A stretch of DNA of 64,000 bases from Klebsiella pneumoniae (GCA_945872365.1 CAMBZJ010000005.1:62001-126000), one strand, 5' to 3'. Positions 1 to 9,162 are shown, numbered from the stretch's first letter. Made by a program: numbers and translations. The notes: a model not told the origin generated them from the sequence alone.

Positions 1-1
1 G

Positions 2-1648
2 CGACGCCTCGACCTGGAGGACGCGGGCGCCTTCCGCCGGGCGGTGGACGAGACCGAGGCCGCCGTAATCGCGGGCGAAGCCGCGGCCCTGCACGGCGGC
101 GGCCCGGGCGAGCCCTGGGCAGTCACCGTCGAGCATGCCGGCCCGCTGCGCGCCTCGCCTCTCGATCGCTTCGTGCGACTCCACCCGTTCGAAGGACCGG
201 CGGGCCTGCGTGCCGCCCTTGCCCCCCTGCGTGGCGCGCTCGAGTGCATCGGCTTCGAAGCCGAAGCCGACGAGCGGCACTCCTGGGAGGAGGTCTGCCG
301 CGAAGCCGGTGCGTCGCGCCTCTGCCCGGTCGGTCGCATGCAGGATCCTCCGGCAACTTGGCACGCCTCGGGGCGGCGACCGCTCGACGACCTGCTCGCC
401 TGGACTGTCGCGGAAGTCGACGAAGGGCGCGCCGGCGTCGAGTCGGGGCCGGAGCGCCGCGAGGTCTTCCTGCGCCACGTCGCGCAGACCTCGGACGCAC
501 CGCGGGCGATCGAGGTCGCGAGCGCGGCCGGCTGCTGGATCCACGACACCGCCGGACGCGCCTGGCTCGACCTGCTCGCCGGCATCGGCGTCGCCTCGAT
601 CGGCCACGGTCGCGCCGAGGTGGCCCGCGCCGTCGCACGCCAGGCCGCCCGCTACACCCACGTGATGGTCTACGGCGAGGACGTGATCGAGCCCCAGGTC
701 GAACTCGCTCGCCGCCTCGCGCAGCACCTGCCGGCGGCGCTCGGCGTGATCTACTTCACGAACAGCGGGGCAGAGGGCATCGAAGGCGCCCTGAAACTCG
801 TGCGCAAGGCAACCGGCCGGGAGCGGGTGCTGTCGTTCGAGGGCGCCTTCCACGGCGACACGACCGGCGCACTCGCCCTCGGCGGCAACCCGGTCTACCG
901 CGAGCCGTTCCGCCCTCTCCTGCCGGGCCTCGCACAGATCCCCTGGAACGACCGGGCAGCGCTCGAACGGATCGACCGCGACGTAGCCGCGGTGTTCGCG
1001 GAACCGGTGCAGGCCGAGGCCGGCGTCCGGGTGCCCGATCCCGGCTTCCTGCCCGCGCTGCGCGAGCGCTGTCGCGAGGTGGGTGCGCTCCTCGTCCTCG
1101 ACGAGGTCGTAACCGGGCTCGGGCGCACCGGCCGCTGGTTCGGCTTCGAGCACTGGCCGGGCGCCGAGCCCGACGTGATCGTGCTCGCCAAGTCGCTCGG
1201 CGGAGGGCTTCCGCTCGGCGCCTTCGCCGCCTCGACCGAACTCATGTCGGTGCTCTCGCACGACCCGCCGCTCGGACACGTGACCACCTTCGGCGGCAAC
1301 CCCGTGTGCTGCGCGGCGGCCCTCGCGGCGCTCGACGTCGCCGAGCGCGAGGACCTTCCGGCACGCGCAGCAAGGGTCGGACGCGAGTTGCTCGCGGCAC
1401 TCGACACGCGGGTCGGGCGCGGCGGTCTCCGCGAAGTGCGCGGCCTGGGACTGCTGCTCGGCCTGGAGTTCGACTCCGCCTCCTCCACCGTGGACTTCGT
1501 CGAGCGCTGCCGCGAGCAGGGACTGCTGCTCGGCTGGACGCTGCACCGCGACCGGGTGGTGCGGATCGCCCCGCCGCTCGTCATCGACGAGAACGAGGTC
1601 GCGATCGCGCTCGGCGCGATCGACGCGGCACTCGGTGCGGACGCCTAG
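2..1648 (+). CDS. Acyl-CoA reductase (LuxC-like) C-terminus fused to class III aminotransferase, partial
   Basis: The reading frame is open to the left edge of the window, so the N-terminus is missing. The first ~140 visible residues look like the C-terminal end of the acyl-CoA reductase (LuxC) family, with a SRLCPVGRMQDPP segment followed by a TWHASG/LLAW tail. The remaining ~400 residues form a PLP-dependent class III aminotransferase of the ornithine/acetylornithine type. It has the NSGAEGIEGALKL substrate/cofactor loop, DEVVTGLGRTG, and the expected PLP lysine in AKSLGGG (codon at 1190-1192). Such a fusion would couple reduction of an acyl-CoA to an aldehyde with transamination to an amine; this activity is inferred. 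The stop codon shares CTAG with the convergent prfB stop. The aminotransferase call is firm. The LuxC call rests on a short stretch. Confidence 0.8.
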   Translation, partial: RRLDLEDAGAFRRAVDETEAAVIAGEAAALHGGGPGEPWAVTVEHAGPLRASPLDRFVRLHPFEGPAGLRAALAPLRGALECIGFEAEADERHSWEEVCREAGASRLCPVGRMQDPPATWHASGRRPLDDLLAWTVAEVDEGRAGVESGPERREVFLRHVAQTSDAPRAIEVASAAGCWIHDTAGRAWLDLLAGIGVASIGHGRAEVARAVARQAARYTHVMVYGEDVIEPQVELARRLAQHLPAALGVIYFTNSGAEGIEGALKLVRKATGRERVLSFEGAFHGDTTGALALGGNPVYREPFRPLLPGLAQIPWNDRAALERIDRDVAAVFAEPVQAEAGVRVPDPGFLPALRERCREVGALLVLDEVVTGLGRTGRWFGFEHWPGAEPDVIVLAKSLGGGLPLGAFAASTELMSVLSHDPPLGHVTTFGGNPVCCAAALAALDVAEREDLPARAARVGRELLAALDTRVGRGGLREVRGLGLLLGLEFDSASSTVDFVERCREQGLLLGWTLHRDRVVRIAPPLVIDENEVAIALGAIDAALGADA

Positions 1649-2782
1649 GCGCCGGGCGGCGCCGCCGCGGTCGCCGTGTCGCCCTCGCCGGCGCGGCGCA
1701 GCAGTTCCGCCTCGATGAACGGGTCGAGGTCGCCGTCGAGCACGCCGTCGGCGTTGCCGACCTCGAAGTTCGTGCGGTGGTCCTTCACCATACGGTAGGG
1801 GTGGAGCACGTAGGAGCGGATCTGGCTCCCGAAGTTGATCTCGCGCTTCAGGCCGGTGATCTGCTCCTTCTTCTCGCGCTGCTTCTCGAGTTCCAGCTCG
1901 TACAGGCGCGAGCGCAGGATCTTCATGGCGGTCGCGCGATTCTTGTGCTGCGAGCGCTCGTTCTGGCAGGCGACGACGATCCCGGTCGCGAGGTGGGTCA
2001 GACGAACCGCCGAGTCGGTCTTGTTGACGTGCTGGCCACCCGCACCGGACGACCGGTAGGTGTCCACCCGCAGGTCCTCGTCGCGGATGTCGATCTCGAT
2101 CTTCTCGTCGATCTCGGGACTCACCAGGATCGCCGCGAAGGAGGTCTGACGGCGCGCATTCGCATCGAAGGGCGAGATGCGCACCAGGCGGTGCACGCCG
2201 GCCTCGGCCTTGAGGTAGCCGTAGGCGTGTTCGCCCTCGACCGTGAAGGTCGCGCTCTTCAGGCCGGCGCCCTCGCCCGGGATCTGGTCGAGGAGTTCGG
2301 TCTTGAAGCCGCGCCGCTCCGCCCAGCGCAGCACCATGCGGAGCAGCATCTCGGCCCAGTCCTGCGCCTCGAGCCCGCCGGCGCCCGGGTGGATCGTGAC
2401 GATCGCGTTGGAGGCGTCGTGCTCGCCTCCGAGCATGCGCTCGAGTTCGAAGCGGGACGCATCGCCTTCGAGGGCGCCGAGCCGACTCTCGGCCTCGACG
2501 AGCGCCTCGACTTCGCCCTCGCCGGCCATGTCGAGGTAGAGTTCCACCTCCTCGACGCCATCGGTCAGCTTGCGCAGCCGTTCGAGTCGGCTCTGCAGGG
2601 CCGAGCGCTCCCGGAGCACCGCCTGGGCGCGCTCCGAGTTCTGCCAGAGGCTCTCGTCCGAACTCAGTTGGTCGAGTTCGGCCGAACGGCGCGTGAGTCC
2701 GGGGAGGTCAAAGATACCTCCCGAGCGCATCGACGCGCTCCTTGAGTTTGCTGAGCCGATCCCGTCCCTCGCCGAGGAGCAT
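1645..2782 (-). CDS. prfB: Peptide chain release factor 2, with programmed +1 frameshift
   Basis: RF2 recognises UGA and UAA and triggers peptidyl-tRNA hydrolysis on the ribosome. The gene lies in two frames. A short zero-frame reads 24 codons from the ATG at 2782, preceded by GGAAGG, and ends RYL-stop (TGA at 2710-2708). Decoding resumes one base on at 2709 with DLPG and runs to a TAG at 1645. The product would be about 378 residues, close to the family's usual length. The main part carries the catalytic GGQ (SSGAGGQHVNKT), the stop-codon recognition motif SPF (ISPFDANARR) and the typical basic C-terminus. It is the last gene of the alaS-phoH-ybeY-prfB run, 43 bases after ybeY. The frameshift is regulatory, not a mutation. 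Confidence 0.95.
2707..2725 (-). other. prfB autoregulatory +1 frameshift site
   Basis: Read on the minus strand the site is GGGAGG-TAT-CTT-TGA-C. It has an internal Shine-Dalgarno-like GGGAGG three bases before the slippery CTT codon, then an in-frame TGA followed by C. This is the same arrangement as the Escherichia coli prfB site, where low RF2 lets the ribosome slip from CTT to TTT in the +1 frame. Confidence 0.95.
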
Positions 2783-2825
2783 CCGTCTTCCTTCCGCCGG
2801 CACCGAGCGCCGAATAGCCTGCGGT

Positions 2826-3368
2826 CTAGCGTTTGCGGTCGGGCTTCGCCACGCGCCGCGCGGCGACGACCCGGCCCGGAGCGACGCGGGTGGGTGCTTC
2901 CGACGACCGCGCCGCGGGTGGCGCTCCGCACGCTTCGAGCACCTCGCGCTGCAGGCGGAACATCCGCCGTGCATCGGCCGGCGAGCGCTCGTGGTCGTGG
3001 CCGAGCAGGTGCAGGATCCCGTGCACGAGGAGCGTCCGGATCTCCTGGCGTGCGTCGCAACCGCGTGTCTCGGCCTGCCTCCGCGCCGTCGGCACCGAGA
3101 CGACGACATCACCGAGGAGTCCGGCCGGCGACGCCCCCTCGCCTTCCCCCTGGGCGAAGGCGAGGACGTCGGTCGTCCGGTCCTTGCCGCGCCAATCGCG
3201 GTTCAGCGCGCGCATCTCCGCGTCGTCCACCAGCGCCAGCGAGAGTTCGCAGGGCGCGCAGCCGAGCACCCGTAGCGCCGCGCGCGCGTCGCTGCGGGCC
3301 GGGGCGAGCCAGCGGCCGAGACCAGGTGCAGCCCGCCCGTCCACGACGACCCGGTCGGCTCGCTTCAA
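2826..3368 (-). CDS. ybeY: Endoribonuclease YbeY
   Basis: YbeY is a zinc-dependent single-strand endoribonuclease involved in 16S rRNA maturation and ribosome quality control. The diagnostic H-G-x-L-H-L-x-G-H-D-H zinc motif is intact (HGILHLLGHDH, around residues 114-124). The upstream RxLNxxWRxKDxxTDVLAF block that defines the family is also present. The chosen start is a TTG at 3368, whose bases overlap the phoH stop (TTGA). No in-frame ATG exists before the conserved core, so coupling to phoH is likely. The C-terminus carries an extra Arg-rich tail of ~45 residues. The phoH-ybeY order is the usual one in bacteria. Confidence 0.93.
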   Translation of the reverse strand: MKRADRVVVDGRAAPGLGRWLAPARSDARAALRVLGCAPCELSLALVDDAEMRALNRDWRGKDRTTDVLAFAQGEGEGASPAGLLGDVVVSVPTARRQAETRGCDARQEIRTLLVHGILHLLGHDHERSPADARRMFRLQREVLEACGAPPAARSSEAPTRVAPGRVVAARRVAKPDRKR

Positions 3369-4351
3369 GTCATGCGCTCGTAAGCGGTGATGATCGCCTG
3401 CACGAGGCGGTGGCGCACGACGTCGCGCTCGGTAAAGCGCACGAAGCTGATTCCGTCGATTCCGGTCAGGATCTCGCTCGCCTCGACCAGGCCGGAGGCC
3501 TTACCGGCGGGCAGGTCGGTCTGGGTGACGTCGCCGGTGATGACCGCCTTCGAGCCGAAGCCGAGCCGGGTGAGGAACATCTTCATCTGCTCCCGGGTCG
3601 TGTTCTGCGCCTCGTCGAGGATGACGAACGAGTCGTTCAGCGTACGACCGCGCATGAAGGCGAGCGGTGCCACCTCGATCGTGCCGCGCTCCATGTAGCG
3701 TCGCGCCCGATCGACGTCGACCATGTCGTTCAGCGCGTCGTAGAGCGGGCGCAGGTAGGGGTTCACCTTCTCGGCGAGGTCGCCGGGCAGGAAACCGAGC
3801 CGCTCGCCCGCCTCGACCGCCGGACGGGTGAGGACGATGCGCGAGAACTCGCCCTTGGTGAGCGCCGCGATCGCGACCGCCATCGCGAGGTAGGTCTTGC
3901 CGGTACCCGCGGGTCCGATGCCGAAGACGATGTCGTGGCGGCGCATCGATTCGATGTAGTGCTTCTGCGCGAGGGACTTCGGTGCGATCGTGCGCTTGTT
4001 CGCCGAGATCAGGACCGTGTCGAGGAAGATCTCCTTCAGGTTCGCGCCGTGATCCCCGGAGAGGATGCGCACCGCGTACTCGACGTCGGAGGGATAGAGC
4101 GGGTAGCCCGCCTCGACGAGTCCGTATAATTGGCGCAGGACGCGGGCCGCGAGTTCGGCTTGCAACTCGTCGCCGCGGACGTCGATGCCGCTGCCGTCGA
4201 CGGCGAGGCGCGCCCCGGTTCCGACCTCGATGATCTTCAGGTGCTCGTCGTGCTGCCCGAAGAGTCCGGTCATGAGCGACGGGTCGCCGAAGTCCACCCG
4301 GAGCGCCGGCGCGGCGCCCGCTCCCACCGCTGGAGAGCCCGGTGTCTCCAT
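3365..4351 (-). CDS. phoH: PhoH-family ATPase
   Basis: This 328-residue protein is a PhoH-like P-loop NTPase of the type encoded next to ybeY. After an N-terminal ~110-residue region with a KH-like substrate-binding fold come Walker A (GIGPAGTGKT, near residue 150) and Walker B (FVILDEAQNTT). Typical PhoH segments TRPAVEAGERLGFLPGDL and ITGDVTQTDLP are also present. The role is RNA-related, probably helicase-like, but poorly defined in the family. The ATG at 4351 overlaps the alaS stop by one base (TGATG), and the gene's own stop overlaps the ybeY start, so it sits in the middle of a coupled operon. Confidence 0.93.
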   Translation of the reverse strand: METPGSPAVGAGAAPALRVDFGDPSLMTGLFGQHDEHLKIIEVGTGARLAVDGSGIDVRGDELQAELAARVLRQLYGLVEAGYPLYPSDVEYAVRILSGDHGANLKEIFLDTVLISANKRTIAPKSLAQKHYIESMRRHDIVFGIGPAGTGKTYLAMAVAIAALTKGEFSRIVLTRPAVEAGERLGFLPGDLAEKVNPYLRPLYDALNDMVDVDRARRYMERGTIEVAPLAFMRGRTLNDSFVILDEAQNTTREQMKMFLTRLGFGSKAVITGDVTQTDLPAGKASGLVEASEILTGIDGISFVRFTERDVVRHRLVQAIITAYERMT

Positions 4352-6972
4352 CAGGAGATCAGCCCGTGGACCCTCTCGAGGGCCTCGGGCAGCCGGGAGG
4401 GATCGCGTCCGCCCGCCTGGGCAAAGTCCGGGCGGCCGCCACCGCTGCCGCCGACGATCGGAGCGATCTCCTTCACGATCGCGCCCGCGTTCACCCGGCC
4501 GACCAGATCCTTGGTGACCGCGGCGAGCAGCAGCACCTTGTCGCCCTCGCTGCCGCCGAGCACGACCACGCCCGACTTCATGCGCTCGCGCAGCTTGTCG
4601 GCGAGTTCGCGCAGGGCGTGCGCATCGACGCCCTCCACCCGTCGGGCGAGCACCTGAACGCCGTTGACGGTGCGCAGGCCCTCGAGCAGGTCCTTCGACG
4701 CGTCGGCGGCGAGCCTGGACTGGCTGTCGGCGAGGCGCTTCTCCAGGTCGCGCTGCGCTGCGAGTAGTTTCTCGAGCTTGGCGGCGATCTCGTCCTCGCC
4801 GCCACGCAGCATCGCGGCGATGCCGCGCCATTCGCGCTCGCGGCGGCGGATCGCCTCGATCGCACCCGGGCCGGTGAGCGCCTCGATGCGCCGGACACCC
4901 GCGCCCACCGCCGACTCGGCGCGCAGCTTGAACACGCCGATGTCGCCGGTACGCGCGACATGGGTGCCGCCGCACAACTCGACCGAGAAGTCGCCCATGC
5001 GCAGCACCCGCACCCGGTCGCCGTATTTGTCGCCGAAGAAGGCGAGCGCCCCCGCCTTGATCGCGTCGTCGAAGGCCATCTCGTCGGCCGTGACCGGGAC
5101 GTTCTCGCGAATGTGCGCGTTGACCTCGTCCTCGATCGCCGCGAGCCGCTCCTCGGGGAGACGGGCCTCGTGGGCGAAGTCGAAACGCAGGCGTTCCGAG
5201 GACACCATCGAACCCGCCTGGCGCACCTGGGCGCCCAACTGCCGGCGTAGGGCGGCGTGGAGGATGTGGGTGGCGGAATGGTTGAGCCGCGTCGCTGCGC
5301 GCAGCGCCTCGTCGATCTCGAGGACGGCCGGGCGGCCCCGCACCACCGCGCCGCGCACGACGCGCCCGTGGTGCACGACCAACCCTGGGCGGGGCCGTTG
5401 CGTGTCCTGCACCTCGACCAGCGTTCCGTCGGCGAGCGTGATCCGGCCACGGTCGCCGACCTGGCCGCCGGATTCGCCGTAGAAGGGTGTCTCGGCCGTG
5501 ACGATCTCGACCTGCTGCCCCTCGGTCGCGATCTCGCGCTCCTCGCCGCTGACCGCGAGGGCGAGGATCTCGGACTCAAGGGGTCCGGTCCGGTCGCCGG
5601 CGAAGCGCGACACGATTTCGCCGAACGTGCCCGCGGTCGCGGTCGCGAAGCGCGCCCCCTCGCGGGCCCGCTTGCGCTGCGCCCCCATCGACTGCTCGAA
5701 GCCGGCGTGGTCGACCGCAAGTCCCTGGTCGCGCAGGATGTCCTCGGTCAGGTCGATCGGAAAGCCGTAGGTGTCGTAGAGCTTGAAGGCGACCTCGCCG
5801 GGAAGCGTCGCGCCGCGCGCGGCGCGCAGGCGTTCGATCTCTTCGCCGAGCAGGCCGAGACCCTTCTCCAGCGTGTCTCCGAAGCGCTCCTCCTCGCCGG
5901 TGACGGCGGCCCGGATGCGCGCGCGGCCCTCGACCAGTTCCGGGTAGCCCGAGCCGAGGACGTCGCAGACCGCGTCGGTGACCGCACCGAGGAAAGGGTC
6001 CGCGAGGCCGAGCACCCGCCCCTGGCGCGCGGCGCGCCGCAACAGGCGGCGCAGCACGTAGCCGCGGCCCTCGTTCGAGGGCAGCAGTCCGTCGCCGATC
6101 ATGACCGCGACCGCGCGGCCGTGGTCGGCGATCACGCGGAGGGCGACATCCTGCTCCGACATGGTCGCACCGTAGCGTCGCCCCGAGGCGCGCTCGGCGA
6201 CGCCGATCATCGGCCGCAGCAGGTCGGTGTCGTAGGTGCCGTCGACGCCCTGGAGGATCGACGTCACGCGCTCGAGCCCCATGCCGGTGTCGACGTGGCG
6301 CGCGGGCAGTTCGGAAAGCCGGCCGTCATTCTCGCGATTGTTCTGGATGAAGACCAGGTTCCAGATCTCCATGTAGCGGGCACAGCCGGAGTTGACGCCG
6401 CAGGCGTGGCCGGGTGGCTTGTCGCAGGTGCCGGGTCCGCGGTCGACGTGAATCTCCGAGCACGGGCCGCACGGGCCGGTCTCGCCCATCTCCCAGAAGT
6501 TGTCCTTCGCGCCGAAGCGCAGCACGCGCGCGGCCGGCAGGTCGGTCACCTTCGGCCAGAGCGCCTCAGCCTCCGCGTCGGTCTCGAAGACCGTGGCGAA
6601 GATCCGTTCCTTGGGTAGTTTCCAGACGCCGGTGAGCAGCGTCCACGCCCACTCGATCGCCTCGGCCTTGTAGTAGTCGCCGAAGGACCAGTTGCCGAGC
6701 ATCTCGAAGAAGGTGTGGTGGTAGACGTCGCGCCCGACGTCATCGAGATCGTTGTGCTTGCCCGAGATGCGCAGGCACTTCTGGGCGTCCGCGATCCGCG
6801 GGGCGCGGGGCTTCTCTGCGCCCAGGAAGGCGTTCTTGAAGGGGACCATGCCCGCGTTGGTGAAGAGCAGCGACGGATCGCTCTCCGGAACGATGCGGTC
6901 GCTCGGCACGATCAGGTGGCCCCGCTCGCGGAAGAACTCGAGGAAACTGCCGCGGATCTCGGCTCCGGTCAT
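4351..6972 (-). CDS. alaS: Alanyl-tRNA synthetase
   Basis: This class II synthetase charges tRNA-Ala and is 873 residues from the ATG at 6972, normal for the family. The N-terminus matches other AlaRS (MTGAEIRGSFLEFF, then FTNAGMVPFK). The editing domain carries the zinc-binding HSATH and CGGTH motifs (roughly residues 564 and 665), and a C-Ala domain with coiled-coil-like sequence and a Gly-rich tail (GGSGGGRPDFAQAGG) follows. A start further upstream would add ten residues with no family support. It is the first gene of the alaS-phoH-ybeY-prfB block. No Shine-Dalgarno is seen; a TAGCGT hexamer ends eight bases before the ATG. Confidence 0.97.
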   Translation of the reverse strand: MTGAEIRGSFLEFFRERGHLIVPSDRIVPESDPSLLFTNAGMVPFKNAFLGAEKPRAPRIADAQKCLRISGKHNDLDDVGRDVYHHTFFEMLGNWSFGDYYKAEAIEWAWTLLTGVWKLPKERIFATVFETDAEAEALWPKVTDLPAARVLRFGAKDNFWEMGETGPCGPCSEIHVDRGPGTCDKPPGHACGVNSGCARYMEIWNLVFIQNNRENDGRLSELPARHVDTGMGLERVTSILQGVDGTYDTDLLRPMIGVAERASGRRYGATMSEQDVALRVIADHGRAVAVMIGDGLLPSNEGRGYVLRRLLRRAARQGRVLGLADPFLGAVTDAVCDVLGSGYPELVEGRARIRAAVTGEEERFGDTLEKGLGLLGEEIERLRAARGATLPGEVAFKLYDTYGFPIDLTEDILRDQGLAVDHAGFEQSMGAQRKRAREGARFATATAGTFGEIVSRFAGDRTGPLESEILALAVSGEEREIATEGQQVEIVTAETPFYGESGGQVGDRGRITLADGTLVEVQDTQRPRPGLVVHHGRVVRGAVVRGRPAVLEIDEALRAATRLNHSATHILHAALRRQLGAQVRQAGSMVSSERLRFDFAHEARLPEERLAAIEDEVNAHIRENVPVTADEMAFDDAIKAGALAFFGDKYGDRVRVLRMGDFSVELCGGTHVARTGDIGVFKLRAESAVGAGVRRIEALTGPGAIEAIRRREREWRGIAAMLRGGEDEIAAKLEKLLAAQRDLEKRLADSQSRLAADASKDLLEGLRTVNGVQVLARRVEGVDAHALRELADKLRERMKSGVVVLGGSEGDKVLLLAAVTKDLVGRVNAGAIVKEIAPIVGGSGGGRPDFAQAGGRDPSRLPEALERVHGLIS

Positions 6973-6980
6973 GGGCGCGA

Positions 6981-7012
6981 ACGCTAGCAGAGGGCCGGGC
7001 ACGATTCGACAA
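6981..7012 (-). promoter_or_regulatory. Candidate alaS promoter, possibly leaderless
   Basis: On the minus strand TTGTCG (7012-7007) is followed by TGCTAGCGT ending at 6981, eight bases before the alaS ATG. The spacing to TAGCGT is long (20 bases), or 17 bases if TGCTAG is the -10 box. There is no Shine-Dalgarno between it and the ATG, so transcription would start at or next to the start codon. Confidence 0.4.
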
Positions 7013-7194
7013 TCCCCGTCGCTCCGTTCCGCGCACCGACCCGGGTCGCGGGCGAACCCGACCGTGAACGACGGCGCCGCGGCCGACCCCGCGCGGCCGC
7101 TGGCGGTGCACCGGGGCGACGGCCGACCCGGTCGGGCAAGGCGTCGCCCCTCGCCGGCGAGCAGGCCAGGGGCGGCGTGGATGCGTACCGCGCC

Positions 7195-8256
7195 CTACTC
7201 GCGCAGGACGACGTCGAGCGCGAAACGCAGTCGCTTGAGGGCACGGCCGAGCGCGTTGTGGTGGATGTCGCGCCGCAGCGCGACCAGGAGCCTGCGTTCG
7301 AGCGCGTAGCGCAGGGGGATGCGTCGCTTGCCGGGTGCCGGCGCGCCGCGTGCCGCATCCATGGCGGCGAGGATCGAGTCGCGGGGATGGCCGAGCGTCG
7401 CCAGGTCGTCGGGGTCGAGTTCGTCCACCAGGCGGCGCACCAGCGCCTCGGTCGCGGGATCCGCCGTCACGTCCGCGGCCCAGCGGGCGACCGAGGAGGT
7501 GACCGGCCGTGCATGCCGGGCGACGCCGGTGGGATCGCCGAGTCCCTCGAAGCCCTCGCCGCTGCGGCCGTACTCGATCGCGCCGGCCTCGAACGGCAGC
7601 CCGATCGCCTCGCAGAGGGAGCGGAAGCCCGCTTCGGGATCGCGCACGAACTCCTCGTAGCGGACGTGGTGCAGCCGCACCGGGCGCTCGCGGAGAAAGG
7701 TCGCGAGCGCGGGTACGTAGCGCGCGAGGATCGGATTGTGGGCGAGCGCCACCTCGTAGTCGCCGTCGAAGAACGAGGTCACGTAGGACGTCAGCACTGC
7801 GATCGGGTGACGGGTGAGCACCACGTAGTGCGCGCGCGGATAGAGGCGCGCGACGAACGGCAGGACGAGCGCGTAGGCCGGCGTCTTGTCGAGGAAGTAC
7901 TTCTTGTCGGGCCGCGTCGCGAGCATCCGGCCGTAGAGCGCGTCGGTATAGGCGCGCAGCGCGTCGAGGTAATCCTGCTCCCCGCGCGGCAGGTCGGCGA
8001 CGAATCCGCGGATGGCCTGTTCCGCGTTGAACGGGTCGTAGGGGGCCTTGTCGACGCGGCCGTAGAAGCCGAGGTGGGCGAGCGGGGTGAGCAGGTGAGG
8101 CTCCGCGCGACCGAGAACCTCGCCGTGCGCGGCGAGGATTCGCGCGAGCAGGGTCGTCCCCGAGCGCGGCGCGCCGACGAGGAAGATCAGGCGCTCCTGC
8201 ACGTCGCCCATCGACGAGGCGCCCGGACCCGCCGCAGCTGCCTGCGAGGTCACCAC
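7195..8256 (-). CDS. Sulfotransferase family protein
   Basis: This is a PAPS-dependent sulfotransferase fold protein of about 350 residues. The 5'-phosphosulfate loop is clear (FLVGAPRSGTTLLARIL), as is the 3'-phosphate-binding strand-helix region (VVLTRHPIAVLTSY). The probable acceptor is a carbohydrate, lipid or peptide, but nothing in the sequence specifies which. Start choice: a GTG at 8256 lies seven bases after a TAGGTT hexamer, matching the leaderless pattern seen at several genes here. An ATG at 8211, just before the conserved core, is the alternative. The C-terminal ~60 residues are basic. It stands alone between alaS and the RRM gene. Confidence 0.85.
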   Translation of the reverse strand: MVTSQAAAAGPGASSMGDVQERLIFLVGAPRSGTTLLARILAAHGEVLGRAEPHLLTPLAHLGFYGRVDKAPYDPFNAEQAIRGFVADLPRGEQDYLDALRAYTDALYGRMLATRPDKKYFLDKTPAYALVLPFVARLYPRAHYVVLTRHPIAVLTSYVTSFFDGDYEVALAHNPILARYVPALATFLRERPVRLHHVRYEEFVRDPEAGFRSLCEAIGLPFEAGAIEYGRSGEGFEGLGDPTGVARHARPVTSSVARWAADVTADPATEALVRRLVDELDPDDLATLGHPRDSILAAMDAARGAPAPGKRRIPLRYALERRLLVALRRDIHHNALGRALKRLRFALDVVLRE

Positions 8257-8402
8257 CCCGTGCAACCTAGCGGTCGACGCCCGCCGCGCCAGAGGACGGG
8301 TGCCGGCGACCGCGCCGTCCGCCCACGCAACGCGCACCGGACGCCGCAACCCCGCGGCGCGCCGCGGTGCCTTGGCCCGCGACGCGCAGGCCGGTGGTGG
8401 GA

Positions 8403-8428
8403 CGGCCGGACCCCGCGGAGTCCGGCCG
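8403..8428 (-). terminator. GC-rich hairpin downstream of the RRM gene
   Basis: Inverted repeat with perfect 9-base arms (CGGCCGGAC at 8403-8411 and GTCCGGCCG at 8420-8428) and an 8-base loop. It starts just past the RRM gene stop. There is no clear U-tract, so it may act as a factor-assisted terminator or 3'-end stabiliser. Confidence 0.5.
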
Positions 8429-8436
8429 TTGACCCT

Positions 8437-8934
8437 TCAACTCCAGAGCGAGCGCTTGCGGCCGCGCAAGCCGCGCCGACTGCCCTTCACGCTGGGCTTG
8501 CGCCGCTCTCCGCTGGCACCCCCGCCGAGGTCGTCACGACGCTCGAAGGGCGGCGGCGGCGGAAACTCCTGCGGGGGCGCCCAGGGCCGTGGCGCGAACG
8601 CCGGCGCCTCCCCGGGCCGGGGGGCAAAGCCTCCCGGGCGGAAGCCGCCGCTCGGGGGACCACCACCACCAGCCGCGCGCGGCGGTGGCTTGTCGTCCGC
8701 GTCGTTCACGCGGAGACGACGACCGCCCATGTCGTATCCGTTGATCTTCTCGATCGCGTTGGCGCAAGCCTCGTCGCTCGCGAACTCGACGAAAGCGAAG
8801 CCGCGGGACTTCCCGGTCTCGCGATCGACACCGATGCGGGCCTTCACCACCGGACCCGCTTCCGAAAACAATTGCTTGAGTTCCTCCTCGGTGGCGGAAA
8901 AGCTCAGATTCCCGACGAACGCCGTCCTCGACAC
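8437..8934 (-). CDS. RRM RNA-binding protein with Pro/Gly/Arg-rich tail
   Basis: The first ~80 residues are a single RNA recognition motif with RNP2 (AFVGNLSF) and RNP1 (KSRGFAFVEF), as in the small bacterial and cyanobacterial Rbp proteins. The other ~85 residues are a low-complexity tail rich in Pro, Gly and Arg that ends in a basic RGLRGRKRS stretch, likely disordered. It probably binds RNA as a chaperone or a cold-response factor, which is inference from the family. The start is GTG at 8934, preceded at good spacing by AGGAAG, one of the better Shine-Dalgarno sites in the window. A hairpin follows the stop. Confidence 0.92.
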   Translation of the reverse strand: MSRTAFVGNLSFSATEEELKQLFSEAGPVVKARIGVDRETGKSRGFAFVEFASDEACANAIEKINGYDMGGRRLRVNDADDKPPPRAAGGGGPPSGGFRPGGFAPRPGEAPAFAPRPWAPPQEFPPPPPFERRDDLGGGASGERRKPSVKGSRRGLRGRKRSLWS

Positions 8935-9077
8935 AGAACTTCCTTTCCCCTTTCCTGTTGCGACTCCCCCGGTGAATCCGGGTTCGAAATGGCTCCGGCT
9001 TGCCCTATCACGGCAGGTCCGGCGCCGACAAGAAGAAAACGATCGGACCCCGCTGACGGCCGGAAACCCGGAAGCCG

Positions 9078-9106
9078 GCCCCAGGGCGCTCGGGCGCCCC
9101 CGGGGC
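9078..9106 (-). terminator. Strong compound hairpin after the flavoprotein gene
   Basis: Nested inverted repeat: outer arms GCCCC (9078-9082) and GGGGC (9102-9106), inner arms GGGCGC (9084-9089) and GCGCCC (9094-9099) around TCGG. A second short hairpin (GGCGGCCG/CGGCCGCC type) lies at about 9107-9120. The position is just downstream of the minus-strand flavoprotein gene. A U-tract is not adjacent. Confidence 0.45.
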
Positions 9107-9162
9107 GGCCGACGGCCGCCCGCCCGGACGAACCGGCCGAGCGGGGCAGGCCTGCCGCGGGC

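Noticed and set aside
2708-2710. In-frame TGA in prfB as evidence of a pseudogene
   Set aside because: The context matches the programmed +1 frameshift site exactly.
244-2745. Long plus-strand frame over the aminotransferase and prfB
   Set aside because: Arg/Ala/Pro-rich composition with no family features; a shadow of the real genes in GC-rich DNA.
8970-9000. GGGTTCGAAATGG resembling a tRNA T-arm
   Set aside because: No acceptor, anticodon or D-arm pairing can be drawn around it.
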